Origin: an uncultured Desulfomicrobium sp. | GTDB taxonomy: Bacteria; Desulfobacterota; Desulfovibrionia; Desulfovibrionales; Desulfomicrobiaceae | Direction: 5' to 3' | DNA: 41,560 nucleotides | Assembly: GCA_937872685.1 (NCBI GenBank) | Contig: CALMTS010000105.1 | Location: 1-41,560 of the forward strand | Shown: piece by piece, positions 9,983 through 17,189 of the stretch | Position numbering within the stretch: the first letter of the stretch is position 1 | Layout of the letters: the number at the start of each line of letters is the position of its first letter | Translations under genes and position numbers: made by a program | Notes under the pieces: model-generated | What the model saw: the letters and a program-made list of their open reading frames with translations, nothing else | Databases searched by the model: none | Told to the model about the DNA's origin: nothing

Positions 9983-10360
9983 CTAGTGGCCGCCGCCGCA
10001 GGTGAAATCCTGGGTGAAGGGGACCAGAGCGCCCTTGAGCAGGGCATCCACGGCCGTGCCGACGCTCGGTGCGCCTGCCCCGTAATATACGTCGATCCCG
10101 ACCTGGTTGAACCCCATGAGCGGACGCATGCCCATGCCGCCGGCAATGAGCAGGTTGACGCCGTTCTGGGCCAGATGGTTGACCGGGGCCATGCAGCCGC
10201 CCTGGACGTGGGGCACGTTGGGCAGGGTGCTGACCGCAGTGACCTGTCCGTTCACAACGTCGATGATGGTGTACACGTCGCAATGCCCGAAATGGGCGCC
10301 GACTTCCGCCTCAAGTCCCCCGGGATGTGCCGAAGGGACCGCTATTCTCGCCTTTTCCAT
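9983..10360 (-). CDS. orange-protein-like NifX-family protein (125 aa)
   Basis: A single dinitrogenase-cofactor-type domain. Metal- or cluster-binding candidates are H24 and C27 (AHFGHCDVY), the Met-rich GGMGMRPLMGF loop, and a C-terminal CGGGH. The orange protein of Desulfovibrio gigas, from this family, binds a Mo-Cu-sulfide cluster; whether this one does is unknown. The downstream neighbour is the degenerate receiver, and upstream are two ferredoxin-MinD ATPases, the partners found with orp genes in D. vulgaris. AGGAGAAGG precedes the ATG. NifX-like domains also occur at 4421-4774 and in the fusion at 12115-12807, so the window carries three divergent copies. Confidence 0.85.
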   Translation of the reverse strand: MEKARIAVPSAHPGGLEAEVGAHFGHCDVYTIIDVVNGQVTAVSTLPNVPHVQGGCMAPVNHLAQNGVNLLIAGGMGMRPLMGFNQVGIDVYYGAGAPSVGTAVDALLKGALVPFTQDFTCGGGH

Positions 10361-10373
10361 ACCTTCTCCTTGA

Positions 10374-11249
10374 TCAATGTGCGTTCAAAAGCCCTTGAAT
10401 GACCGTCCAGGCCTCGTTCACCCGGCGGCCGAAATTCTCGCCGTCCATTTCCGTCACCGCCTGCCGCCGGACCATGGCCTCGGTGACCACGGTGTCGTGG
10501 GGCAGCCGCCCGGCCAGCACGTAGCCTTTCCTGCGGCACATGGCCTCGATGCCCTCCGTATGCCCGGCGTTGAGGTCGTGCTTGTTGATGATGACCGCGA
10601 CCTTGATCCGGAAATGGTCGCACAGTTCCGCCACGCGCTCCAGATCGTGCACGCCCGAGGGGGTCGGCTCCGTGACCACGACGGCCAGGTCGGCCTGCGA
10701 CAGGGAGCTGATGACCGGACAGCCGATGCCCGGGGCCCCGTCGCACAGGATCAGGTCACGTCCCATCCGCTCGGCGAGCACGCGGGCCTCCTTCTTGAGT
10801 TCGCTGACAAGCCGCCCGGAATTCTCCTGCCCAGGGAAGAGCTGCGCGTGGACCATGGGGCCGAAGCGGGTGTCGCTCACGTAGCGCGTGCCGCAGTGAC
10901 GGGACGGAAAATCGATGGCCTCCTCCGGGCAGAAGGCCACGCAGACCTTGCAGCCCTCGCAGCGCAGCGGGTCGATGCGGAATTTCTCGCCGTCGGCATC
11001 CACCGCGCCGAAACGGCACATCTCCATGCACGTCCCGCAGCCGATGCACCTCTCGCGGTCGATGACCGCCTCGTTGCCCGAGTGGAAAGCCCCCTCGCGC
11101 ACCACCTGGGGATCGAGCAGCAGATGCAGGTCCGGTGCGTCCACGTCCAGGTCGCAAATGACCTTGTTCTCGGCCAGGTGCGCAAAGGCCGCCGTGACGG
11201 AGGTCTTGCCCGTGCCGCCCTTGCCGCTGATGATGACGATTTCACGCAT
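10374..11249 (-). CDS. MinD-superfamily ATPase with inserted two-[4Fe-4S] ferredoxin domain (1)
   Basis: A 291-residue P-loop ATPase: deviant Walker A GKGGTGKTS (9-17) and the DLDVDAPDLHL switch near 33-43, interrupted by a bacterial-type ferredoxin insert with C68, C71, C74, C78 and C97, C100, C103, C107. The rest carries the CDGAPGIGCPV and TEPTPSG motifs of the family. Homologues are paired in the orange protein complex of Desulfovibrio, where they are linked to cluster handling and cell division. Its start overlaps the end of the second copy by eight bases, and the ORP-like gene follows after 13 nt. The two copies probably form a heterodimer (inference). Confidence 0.93.
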   Translation of the reverse strand: MREIVIISGKGGTGKTSVTAAFAHLAENKVICDLDVDAPDLHLLLDPQVVREGAFHSGNEAVIDRERCIGCGTCMEMCRFGAVDADGEKFRIDPLRCEGCKVCVAFCPEEAIDFPSRHCGTRYVSDTRFGPMVHAQLFPGQENSGRLVSELKKEARVLAERMGRDLILCDGAPGIGCPVISSLSQADLAVVVTEPTPSGVHDLERVAELCDHFRIKVAVIINKHDLNAGHTEGIEAMCRRKGYVLAGRLPHDTVVTEAMVRRQAVTEMDGENFGRRVNEAWTVIQGLLNAH

Positions 11250-12105
11250 GCCCGCCCTCCTTGGCCATTTCCTTCAGGGTGCGGCTCAGGGCGCCGAACC
11301 GGGCCGAAAGCTCCCCGTCGAGTTCGGCCAGGACGAGCCCTTTTGAATAGTGTTCCGCAATGTCGCGGCGGTAGGGTATTTCGGCCACCACGGGCAGGCC
11401 GCGTTCGGCGCAGAACCCATAGACCCGTTCATCCCCGAGGCCGGCGCGGTTGACGACCACGGCCATGGGCTTGCCCAGAGGTGTGAAGGCCTCCACCGCC
11501 AGGGTGAAGTCGTAATAGCCGAAGGGCGTCGGTTCGGTCACGAGCACGATGACATCGCTGTCGGCCACGGCGCTCATGGCCGGACAGCTCACGCCGGGGG
11601 GCGCGTCGATGAGGATGTCCGCGTCCCCGGCCTCGGCCCGCATGTGCGAGCGCACATGGCGCATGAGCGGCGGGCTCATGGCCTCGCCGATGCGCAGCCG
11701 GCCCGTGACGCACGGGATCAGGTCCCGGGCCAGGCCCCGCTCCACGACGCCGAGCTCGCGGGTGGTCACGCCAATGGCCCCGGCAGGGCAGATGGCCATG
11801 CAGCCCCCGCAACCGTGGCACATCTCGGGGAAGGTCATGATGGCCTTGCCCATGACCGCGATGGCCTTGAACTGGCAGAGTTCGGCGCAGGCGCGGCAGT
11901 AGGTGCATTTTTCCTCGTCCACCTCGGGCACCTCGATGGTGACCGTCTCGATCCCCGAGATGTCGGGTTTCAGGAAAAGATGCAGGTTGGGCTCGTCCAC
12001 ATCGAGATCGACGGCCATGACCGGCCCAGGCCAGGTCACGGCCAGAGAGGCCGTAACCGTGGTCTTGCCCGTACCGCCCTTTCCGCTGGCGACTGCAACG
12101 ATCAT
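11242..12105 (-). CDS. MinD-superfamily ATPase with inserted two-[4Fe-4S] ferredoxin domain (2)
   Basis: A 287-residue paralogue of the next gene: Walker A GKGGTGKTT (9-17), DLDVDEPNLHL, then the ferredoxin insert with C67, C70, C73, C77 and C96, C99, C102, C106, then IDAPPGVSCPA and TEPTPFGYYD. Family knowledge: ATP-dependent MinD/Mrp-type proteins carry or deliver Fe-S clusters, or position proteins at the membrane. The C-terminal helix lacks an obvious MinD-type amphipathic membrane motif. It lies nine nt after the DUF134-NifX fusion gene. The two ATPases differ throughout, so they are old paralogues and not a recent duplication. Confidence 0.93.
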   Translation of the reverse strand: MIVAVASGKGGTGKTTVTASLAVTWPGPVMAVDLDVDEPNLHLFLKPDISGIETVTIEVPEVDEEKCTYCRACAELCQFKAIAVMGKAIMTFPEMCHGCGGCMAICPAGAIGVTTRELGVVERGLARDLIPCVTGRLRIGEAMSPPLMRHVRSHMRAEAGDADILIDAPPGVSCPAMSAVADSDVIVLVTEPTPFGYYDFTLAVEAFTPLGKPMAVVVNRAGLGDERVYGFCAERGLPVVAEIPYRRDIAEHYSKGLVLAELDGELSARFGALSRTLKEMAKEGGHA

Positions 12106-12114
12106 ATGCGCATC

Positions 12115-12807
12115 CTACTTGTTCGGGGCGTCGGCGAACTCGACCTTGCCGGCCTTGTAGAGTTCCACGGCCTCGGCCACGGTCATGTTGTCCAGGTTCT
12201 GGCCGATCTTGACCCCGGCCGCCTTCAGGGCGGAAAAGGCCTTGGGCCCGACATACCCGGTCAGGAGCACTCCCGCCCCGGCGTTGACGATATTCTCGGC
12301 GGCCTGGATGCCGGCGCCGTGGCTCATGGCCTGGGAAGACCCGTTGTCCACGTAGGTGGAGGCCATGGTCTCCAGATCGACGACCACGAAGCCACCGGCC
12401 CGGCCGAAACGCGGGTCCACACGGTCCGTCATTTTCGGGCCTTCGCTGGTCACGGCTATCTTCTTCATATTCAGCTCCTTGCTACGGGCCGCCAGGCGGT
12501 CCGGCTGCAGTTGCGCACAGGACATTCCGGAATCGTTGGCGATGTAGAGGGCCAACCCCTCCACCAGGGCCCGGGCCACGATGCGCCTGGCATCGCCCAG
12601 GATGCGGCCGAACGTGTGCCTCGACACGTGCATGCGGGCCGCGGCCTCCTCCATGCCCAGGCCGTGATAGTCGGCCAGGCGCAGGGCTTCGAAGCCGTCC
12701 ATGGGCATGTAGACTTCCGTCAGTTCGCGCAGGGGAATCCCGTGCGGTTTGAAAAACAACGCCTTGGGGCATCCTTCGATGCGGCGGCATTTCCTGGGTC
12801 GTGGCAC
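12115..12807 (-). CDS. DUF134 helix-turn-helix fused to a NifX-type domain (230 aa)
   Basis: Residues 1-100 form a DUF134/UPF0251 DNA-binding domain (VPRPRKCRRI start, DGFEALRLADYHGL, then a helix-turn-helix with EAAARMHVSRHTFGRIL at about 54-70). Residues 114-230 form a dinitrogenase-cofactor (NifX-like) domain beginning MKKIAVTSEGPKM. The start is a GTG at 12807 with GGAGG just upstream; it aligns with the start of the stand-alone DUF134 protein at 13455. The fusion suggests a regulator whose DNA binding responds to a metal-sulfur cluster or cofactor, probably controlling this cluster (inference). A strong ribosome site at the domain boundary suggests a second, shorter product. Confidence 0.88.
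   Translation of the reverse strand: MPRPRKCRRIEGCPKALFFKPHGIPLRELTEVYMPMDGFEALRLADYHGLGMEEAAARMHVSRHTFGRILGDARRIVARALVEGLALYIANDSGMSCAQLQPDRLAARSKELNMKKIAVTSEGPKMTDRVDPRFGRAGGFVVVDLETMASTYVDNGSSQAMSHGAGIQAAENIVNAGAGVLLTGYVGPKAFSALKAAGVKIGQNLDNMTVAEAVELYKAGKVEFADAPNK
12466..12480 (-). promoter_or_regulatory. internal ribosome-binding site and ATG at the fusion's domain boundary
   Basis: On the minus strand AAGGAG (12480-12475) lies six bases before an in-frame ATG (12468-12466), exactly where the NifX-like domain begins (residue 114). Use of this start would yield a free 117-residue NifX-like protein besides the fusion. The site is as good as those of the neighbouring genes; whether it is used is unknown. 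Confidence 0.55.
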
Positions 12808-12835
12808 AAATCCTCCGTTTTGCTCAAACGAGCAA

Positions 12836-13075
12836 TTATGCCTCTGGTTTTTCCGTGTCAATACCCCCGGCTCCGGATTGCGGGCCGGCGGCCTCATCCA
12901 CACACGATCCGTCCCGCCGCCTCCGGCCCAGGCCGCCGCCGGCCTGCCCGCCGCTCACGACGCCGCCTCCCGCGCCCGCCCGCTGACCGCGGCATCCGCC
13001 GCCCTGTCCGCGTCCGCCCTGGCCTCGTCCGCCCTGGCCTCGTCCTCCGCCACCTTGTCCTCTCTGACCCGGCAT
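12836..13075 (-). CDS. Gly/Arg-rich small protein (79 aa), overlapping the DUF134 gene
   Basis: The ATG at 13075 is preceded at five bases by AAGGAGGG, one of the best ribosome sites in the cluster. The product is low-complexity, with a Gly-Arg-Gln repeat (GRGQGG units) in the first half, Arg-rich in the middle and acidic at the end, with two Cys. Small Gly-rich proteins often accompany DUF134, MinD and NifX genes in sulfate reducers, but I cannot assign a family. It overlaps the 3' part of the DUF134 reading frame by 121 nt in another frame, and ends 28 nt before the fusion gene's GTG. A tandem 15-bp DNA repeat underlies the Gly-rich part. Confidence 0.5.
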   Translation of the reverse strand: MPGQRGQGGGGRGQGGRGQGGRGQGGGCRGQRAGAGGGVVSGGQAGGGLGRRRRDGSCVDEAAGPQSGAGGIDTEKPEA

Positions 13076-13455
13076 GATCGCCCTCCTTGAGTTTTTCCCC
13101 GGCCGCAGCCCGCTTGCGCGCGCCGGCATGGGATGGTCATGTTTTCCTGGCCGTTGCCGCCGGTCACGGCGTGCTCCGCGTCGACCTCGACGCGAATCGC
13201 CCATCCGCGCGACAACGCCCGCGCCACCTGGCTGCGGGCCTCGCCCAGGATGCGGCACAGCGTGGGCCGTGAGACCTGCATGCGCTCCGCGGCCTGCTCC
13301 TGGGTCAGGCCCTCGCCATCCACCAGGCGAAGGGCCTCGAACCCGTCGAGGCCGAGCACCACCCCGCGAAGCTCCGACATGGGCACTCCCTGGGGCTTGA
13401 ACACCGTCACTTCGGGCATGTCGGCCACGAACCTGCATTTTCTCCTGCGTCCCAC
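12955..13455 (-). CDS. DUF134/UPF0251 family DNA-binding protein with unusual tail
   Basis: Residues 1-100 are a canonical DUF134 domain (VGRRRKCRFV, DGFEALRLVDGEGL, helix-turn-helix EQAAERMQVSRPTLCRIL at about 53-70), a predicted sigma-70 region-4-like regulator. Beyond about residue 115 the protein becomes an Ala-Asp-Arg-rich low-complexity tail (DEARADEARADADRA) whose DNA also encodes the Gly-rich ORF in another frame. The GTG at 13455 is chosen because GGAGG lies four bases upstream and the N-terminus then matches the fusion protein; the ATG at 13467 has no ribosome site. As the first gene of the minus-strand cluster it is its likely regulator. The tail could be real, or a frameshift may have joined it. 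Confidence 0.8.
   Translation of the reverse strand: MGRRRKCRFVADMPEVTVFKPQGVPMSELRGVVLGLDGFEALRLVDGEGLTQEQAAERMQVSRPTLCRILGEARSQVARALSRGWAIRVEVDAEHAVTGGNGQENMTIPCRRAQAGCGRGKTQGGRSCRVREDKVAEDEARADEARADADRAADAAVSGRAREAAS
13012..13041. repeat. two exact tandem copies of a 15-bp unit
   Basis: The unit GTCCGCCCTGGCCTC occurs twice back to back (13012-13026 and 13027-13041), with diverged copies on both sides. The period is a multiple of three, so copy-number change would not shift either overlapping reading frame; it would only lengthen or shorten the Gly-rich and Ala-Asp-Arg-rich stretches. Confidence 0.8.
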
Positions 13456-13849
13456 TGCGCCTCCCATTCATATAATGAAATTATGTTCAAAATAATGCCA
13501 CAATAACCCCGTGTCAACAGCCGTGACGAAATCGGTCTGCAATTTATTTTGCCACAGAAACTTTCGTTGCGAGGCATCTTCCCGCCCGAACCGCCGCAAC
13601 GGCACGGGCAGGGCCCATGACGACAACTTTTATTGCGACACAAAGGCCGACACATCGGGCCAGGCGGTGTCCGGCGTATCGACGCCATTGCCGCCAGCCT
13701 GCGCGCCATCTGAAACAACATGCCGAATTTATGGAATTTTCAAATATGAGTGCGATCCGTTCCACACCACCGCCCCCCTTGCGGACGCATTCTGGCACGA
13801 ACCTTTCAAAAGGTCCGAGAAACCCCCACCCCGAGAAGAAGGAGCTGCC
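13456..13849. promoter_or_regulatory. divergent control region between the ORP-type cluster and the acuB-liv operon
   Basis: No gene is supported in this gap. Near the minus-strand start it is AT-rich and holds a short dyad ATAAT-GAA-ATTAT (13472-13484). A direct repeat CGACACA occurs at 13636-13642 and 13648-13654 (12-bp step). A sigma-54 promoter lies at 13792-13808 facing the plus-strand operon. The direct repeat lies about 140 bp upstream of that promoter, a typical enhancer distance, but symmetry is poor. Confidence 0.5.
13792..13808 (+). promoter_or_regulatory. sigma-54 promoter upstream of the acuB-liv operon
   Basis: CTGGCACGAACCTTTCA has a perfect -24 block (CTGGCACGA) and correct spacing; the -12 block reads TTTCA instead of TTGCA. 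It ends 41 bp before the ATG at 13850. The last two genes of the operon are an NtrC-type activator and its kinase, which suits sigma-54 control. The single -12 deviation lowers certainty. Confidence 0.62.
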
Positions 13850-14503
13850 ATGTTTGTCGGGCTCAAAATGCTCAAGAATTTCACTGCGATGCCCCCAGAA
13901 GCCCTGGCCGAGGACGCGCAGAGGCTCATGGACGAGCAGCAACTCTGGATGCTGTTCGTGGTCAAGGACGGGAAGCTCGCGGGATACGTGCGCACCGAAG
14001 ACATCAACGCGGCCATGCCCTCCCTCGTGACGGGCCTGGACAAGCACGAGCTCAATTACCTGCTGTCAAAACTGACCGTGGGCCGGATCATGCGCAAGGA
14101 CATCGTCACCGTCACCCCGGAGACGGAGATCGAGGCCGCGGCCATGCTCATGCACGCCAGGAACCTCGCCGGCCTGGCCGTGGTCAACCAGGGCGGCGAC
14201 CTCATCGGCTACATCAACCGCACCATCATGCTCGAAGTGCTGGCCGAGGAGATGGGTTACGGCCAGGGCGGCTCGCGCATCGTCTTCGAGGTCGTGGACC
14301 GGCCCGGTGTGCTCAAGGAAGTCTCGGGCATCATCGACGCCCTGGGCTACTCCATCATCTCCACCGGCACCTTCACCCACAGGGACCGACGCATGGTCGT
14401 CATCCGCGTGGACACGCCCAACCCCTCCTCCATCGCGGCGGCGCTGCAGAAAGCCGGGTACGACGTGGTCGGCCCCGAGGATTTCAAGCATGAATGGGAG
14501 TAG
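13850..14503 (+). CDS. acuB: CBS-pair and ACT domain protein (AcuB-like)
   Basis: The 217-residue protein has two CBS motifs (about 6-60 and 72-130; VGRIMRKDIVTVTPETEIEAA marks the second) and a C-terminal ACT domain (about 140-205; VFEVVDRPGVLKEVSGIIDA). CBS pairs bind adenosine nucleotides and ACT domains bind amino acids or similar ligands, so it is a probable allosteric sensor. It is annotated AcuB-like by architecture only; a role in acetoin use is not implied. AAGGAG precedes the ATG; longer upstream frames lie across the promoter. It overlaps livG by 14 bases and leads the transport and CoA-ligase operon, perhaps sensing acyl-CoA/ATP status or the transported ligand. Confidence 0.88.
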   Translation: MFVGLKMLKNFTAMPPEALAEDAQRLMDEQQLWMLFVVKDGKLAGYVRTEDINAAMPSLVTGLDKHELNYLLSKLTVGRIMRKDIVTVTPETEIEAAAMLMHARNLAGLAVVNQGGDLIGYINRTIMLEVLAEEMGYGQGGSRIVFEVVDRPGVLKEVSGIIDALGYSIISTGTFTHRDRRMVVIRVDTPNPSSIAAALQKAGYDVVGPEDFKHEWE

Positions 14504-15284
14504 CCCGCTGCTCGCGGTGCAGGAGGTCAGCCTGACCTTCAAGAACGTGGCGGCCCTGTCCCGGGTCTCGTGCAGCGTGCAGCAGGGCAGCATCACCTCC
14601 CTCATCGGCCCCAACGGCGCGGGCAAGACGAGCATGCTCAACTGCATTTCGGGCCGCTACACCCCGACCAAGGGGAAGATCAGCATGGGCGACCGCGAAC
14701 TGACCGGCGTGCCCGCGCACAAGCGCACGGGCTTCGGCCTGGCCCGCACCTTCCAGAACATCGCCCTGTTCCGCGGCCTGTCGGTTCTCGACAACCTCAT
14801 GGTGGGCCGCCACTCGCGCCTGGGATACGGCCTGCTGGCCTCGGTCTTCTACCTCGGCAAGGCAAGGCGGGAGGAAACGCGGCACCGGCAGCGCGTGGAG
14901 GAGATCATCGATTTCCTGAACCTCTCCCCCTACCGCCACCAGACGGCCGGGCACCTTCCCTACGGCGTGCAGAAAAAGGTCGAGCTGGGGCGCGCCCTGG
15001 CCGCGGAGCCCGAGCTGCTGCTCCTGGACGAGCCCATGGCCGGCATGAACCTGGAGGAAACCGAGGACATGGCCCGCTCCATCCTGGACATCAACGAGGA
15101 GTGGGGCGTGACGGTCTTTCTGGTGGAGCACGACATGGGCGTGGTCATGGACCTCTCGGACCACGTCATCGTCCTCGATTTCGGCAGGGTCCTGGCCAGC
15201 GGCACGCCCGAAGCCATCCAGTCCAATCCCAAGGTCATCAGCGCCTACCTGGGCGATGATGACGGCCTGTACAAGGGACGCTGA
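14490..15284 (+). CDS. livG: branched-chain amino acid-type ABC transporter ATP-binding protein LivG
   Basis: A 264-residue ABC ATPase with Walker A GPNGAGKTS, an extended Q-loop region (RTFQNIALFRGLSVLDNLMVG), a signature-like region PYGVQKKVELGRAL (the usual LSxGxQ is altered to LPYGVQ), Walker B LLLLDEPMAGMN and the H-loop VEHDMGVV. This is the LivG-type subunit of the HAAT family. The start ATG at 14490 lies within the end of acuB and gives MNGSSPLLAVQEVSL. The CoA ligase gene follows with no gap. Confidence 0.93.
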   Translation: MNGSSPLLAVQEVSLTFKNVAALSRVSCSVQQGSITSLIGPNGAGKTSMLNCISGRYTPTKGKISMGDRELTGVPAHKRTGFGLARTFQNIALFRGLSVLDNLMVGRHSRLGYGLLASVFYLGKARREETRHRQRVEEIIDFLNLSPYRHQTAGHLPYGVQKKVELGRALAAEPELLLLDEPMAGMNLEETEDMARSILDINEEWGVTVFLVEHDMGVVMDLSDHVIVLDFGRVLASGTPEAIQSNPKVISAYLGDDDGLYKGR

Positions 15285-17180
15285 ATGAACGCGCCGTACG
15301 AAACCACACTCCCCAAGCTCCTCCTGGAGAACAGCCGCACGCGCCCCGGCCGCACGGCCCTGCGCGAAAAAAGCTTCGGCATCTGGCAGCCTTTTTCCTA
15401 CCGGCAGTACCGGGACATCACCGCCGAATTCGCCGCGGGCCTGAAAGCCCTGGGCCTGGGCCGCGGCGACGTCATCGTCATCATCGGCGACAACCGCCCC
15501 GAATGGCTCTGGGCCCAGCTGGCCATCCAGGGCCTGGGCGGCGTGTCCCTGGGCCTCTACCAGGACTCTCCGGGCGACGAGATCGGCTATGTCTTCGAGC
15601 TGTCGGGGGCGCGCCTCGTGGTGGCCGAAGACCAGGAGCAGGTCGACAAGATCCTGTCCATCAGGGACGCCCTGCCCCTGCTCGAACACATCATCTATCA
15701 CGACTCCAAAGGGCTGGTCGCCTACGACGCTCCGGGCCTCAAAAGCTTCGACGACGTCCGCGCCCTGGGCCGCGACCGGGCGGGCGAGTTCGAGAACTGG
15801 GTCGACGGCGTATCGCCCGACGACACGGCCCTCATCGCCACCACCTCGGGCTCCACGGGACGGCCCAAGCTGGCCATGCTCTCGCACCGGAACCTGCTGT
15901 CCATGGCCTGGAACCTGGGGTTGTCCGACCCCAAACGCGATACCGACGAATTCGTGTCCTTCCTGCCCCTGGCCTGGATGGGCGAGCAGATGATGGCCGT
16001 GTCCTCGGCCCTGCTGTTCGGCTTCTGCGTCAACTTCCCCGAGGAGCCGGACACCGTGCAGGAGAACATCCGCGAAATCGGGCCGCACCTCATCTTCTCG
16101 CCGCCGCGCGTCTGGGAGAACATGGCCGCCAAGGTGCGGGTGCGCATCATGGAGACCTCGCCCTTCAAGCGTTTCCTCTTCAACCTGTGCATGCCCGTGG
16201 GGCTGCGCTACGCCGGGGCCGTGCTGCGCGGTGAAACGCCGTCGGCGGGCCTGCGCCTGGCCAACAGACTGGCCGACTGGGGTCTCTTCCGCGCCCTGCG
16301 CGACCGCCTGGGCTTCACGCGCATCCGCTCGGCCTCCACGGGCGGAGCGCCCCTGGGCCCCGACACCTTCACCTTCTTCCACGCCATGGGCGTCAACCTG
16401 AAGCAGATCTACGGCCAGACAGAGATCGCGGGCATCTCCTGCATCCACCGCGACGGCGCGGTCAGCTTCGACTCCGTGGGCGAGCCCATCACGGAAACCG
16501 AAATCCGCATCTCGGACGAGGGCGAGATCCTGTCGAAGAGCCCCGCCGTGTTCCAGGGCTACCTCGGGAACGATGCCGCCACGGCCGAAACGGTCACGGA
16601 CGGCTGGCTGCACTCCGGCGACGCCGGGTTCTTCAAGGACAACGGCCAGCTGGTCATCATCGACCGCCTCTCGGACGTCATGACCACGGCCGCGGGCGTG
16701 CGTTTCTCCCCGCAGTTCATCGAGAACAAGCTCAAGTTCTCGACCTACGTGCAGGAGGCCGTGGTCCTGGGCCACGGACGCGATTTCATCGCGGCCATCG
16801 TCTGCCTGGACGGGGACATCGCCGGCCGTTGGGCCGAATCCCGCGGCCTGACCTACACCACCTACCAGGACCTGGCGGCCAAACCCGAACTCTACGACCT
16901 CATCGAATCCGAGGTCCGGGCCATCAACCCGGCCCTGCAGCCAGGCACCGAAGTGCGCCGTTTCGCCCTGCTCTTCAAGGAACTCGACGCCGACGACGGC
17001 GAACTGACCCGCACGAGGAAGATCCGCCGCAAGGTCATCGGGGAGCGCTACGCGGAACTGATCAACGCGCTGTACGACGGCACGGACACCACCGACCTGT
17101 GCATCGCCATCACCTACCAGGACGGCTCCCACCGGGAGATGACGGGCGCCATCTGCATCCGCGACGTCGCGCAACAGTAA
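15285..17180 (+). CDS. AMP-forming acyl-CoA synthetase (long-chain type)
   Basis: The 631-residue enzyme belongs to the ANL superfamily and would activate a carboxylic acid to its CoA thioester through an acyl-AMP. Visible motifs are the phosphate loop TTSGSTGRPK, YGQTEIAG, and the adenylate-domain hinge DGWLHSGDAGFF...IIDRLSD. Overall length and layout match long-chain (FadD15-like) synthetases. Its ATG follows directly on the livG stop. Insertion of a CoA ligase between ABC genes suggests that the imported substrate is activated on entry, with a fatty, aryl or branched acid most likely; the chain length cannot be read from sequence. Confidence 0.92.
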   Translation: MNAPYETTLPKLLLENSRTRPGRTALREKSFGIWQPFSYRQYRDITAEFAAGLKALGLGRGDVIVIIGDNRPEWLWAQLAIQGLGGVSLGLYQDSPGDEIGYVFELSGARLVVAEDQEQVDKILSIRDALPLLEHIIYHDSKGLVAYDAPGLKSFDDVRALGRDRAGEFENWVDGVSPDDTALIATTSGSTGRPKLAMLSHRNLLSMAWNLGLSDPKRDTDEFVSFLPLAWMGEQMMAVSSALLFGFCVNFPEEPDTVQENIREIGPHLIFSPPRVWENMAAKVRVRIMETSPFKRFLFNLCMPVGLRYAGAVLRGETPSAGLRLANRLADWGLFRALRDRLGFTRIRSASTGGAPLGPDTFTFFHAMGVNLKQIYGQTEIAGISCIHRDGAVSFDSVGEPITETEIRISDEGEILSKSPAVFQGYLGNDAATAETVTDGWLHSGDAGFFKDNGQLVIIDRLSDVMTTAAGVRFSPQFIENKLKFSTYVQEAVVLGHGRDFIAAIVCLDGDIAGRWAESRGLTYTTYQDLAAKPELYDLIESEVRAINPALQPGTEVRRFALLFKELDADDGELTRTRKIRRKVIGERYAELINALYDGTDTTDLCIAITYQDGSHREMTGAICIRDVAQQ

Positions 17181-17189
17181 GGACAGGAC

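Noticed and set aside
13538-13554. Sigma-54-like sequence on the minus strand ahead of the DUF134 gene (TGGC and TTGCA blocks)
   Set aside because: The blocks are separated so that GG-N11-GC results. Sigma-54 promoters need GG-N10-GC almost without exception, so I do not call it.
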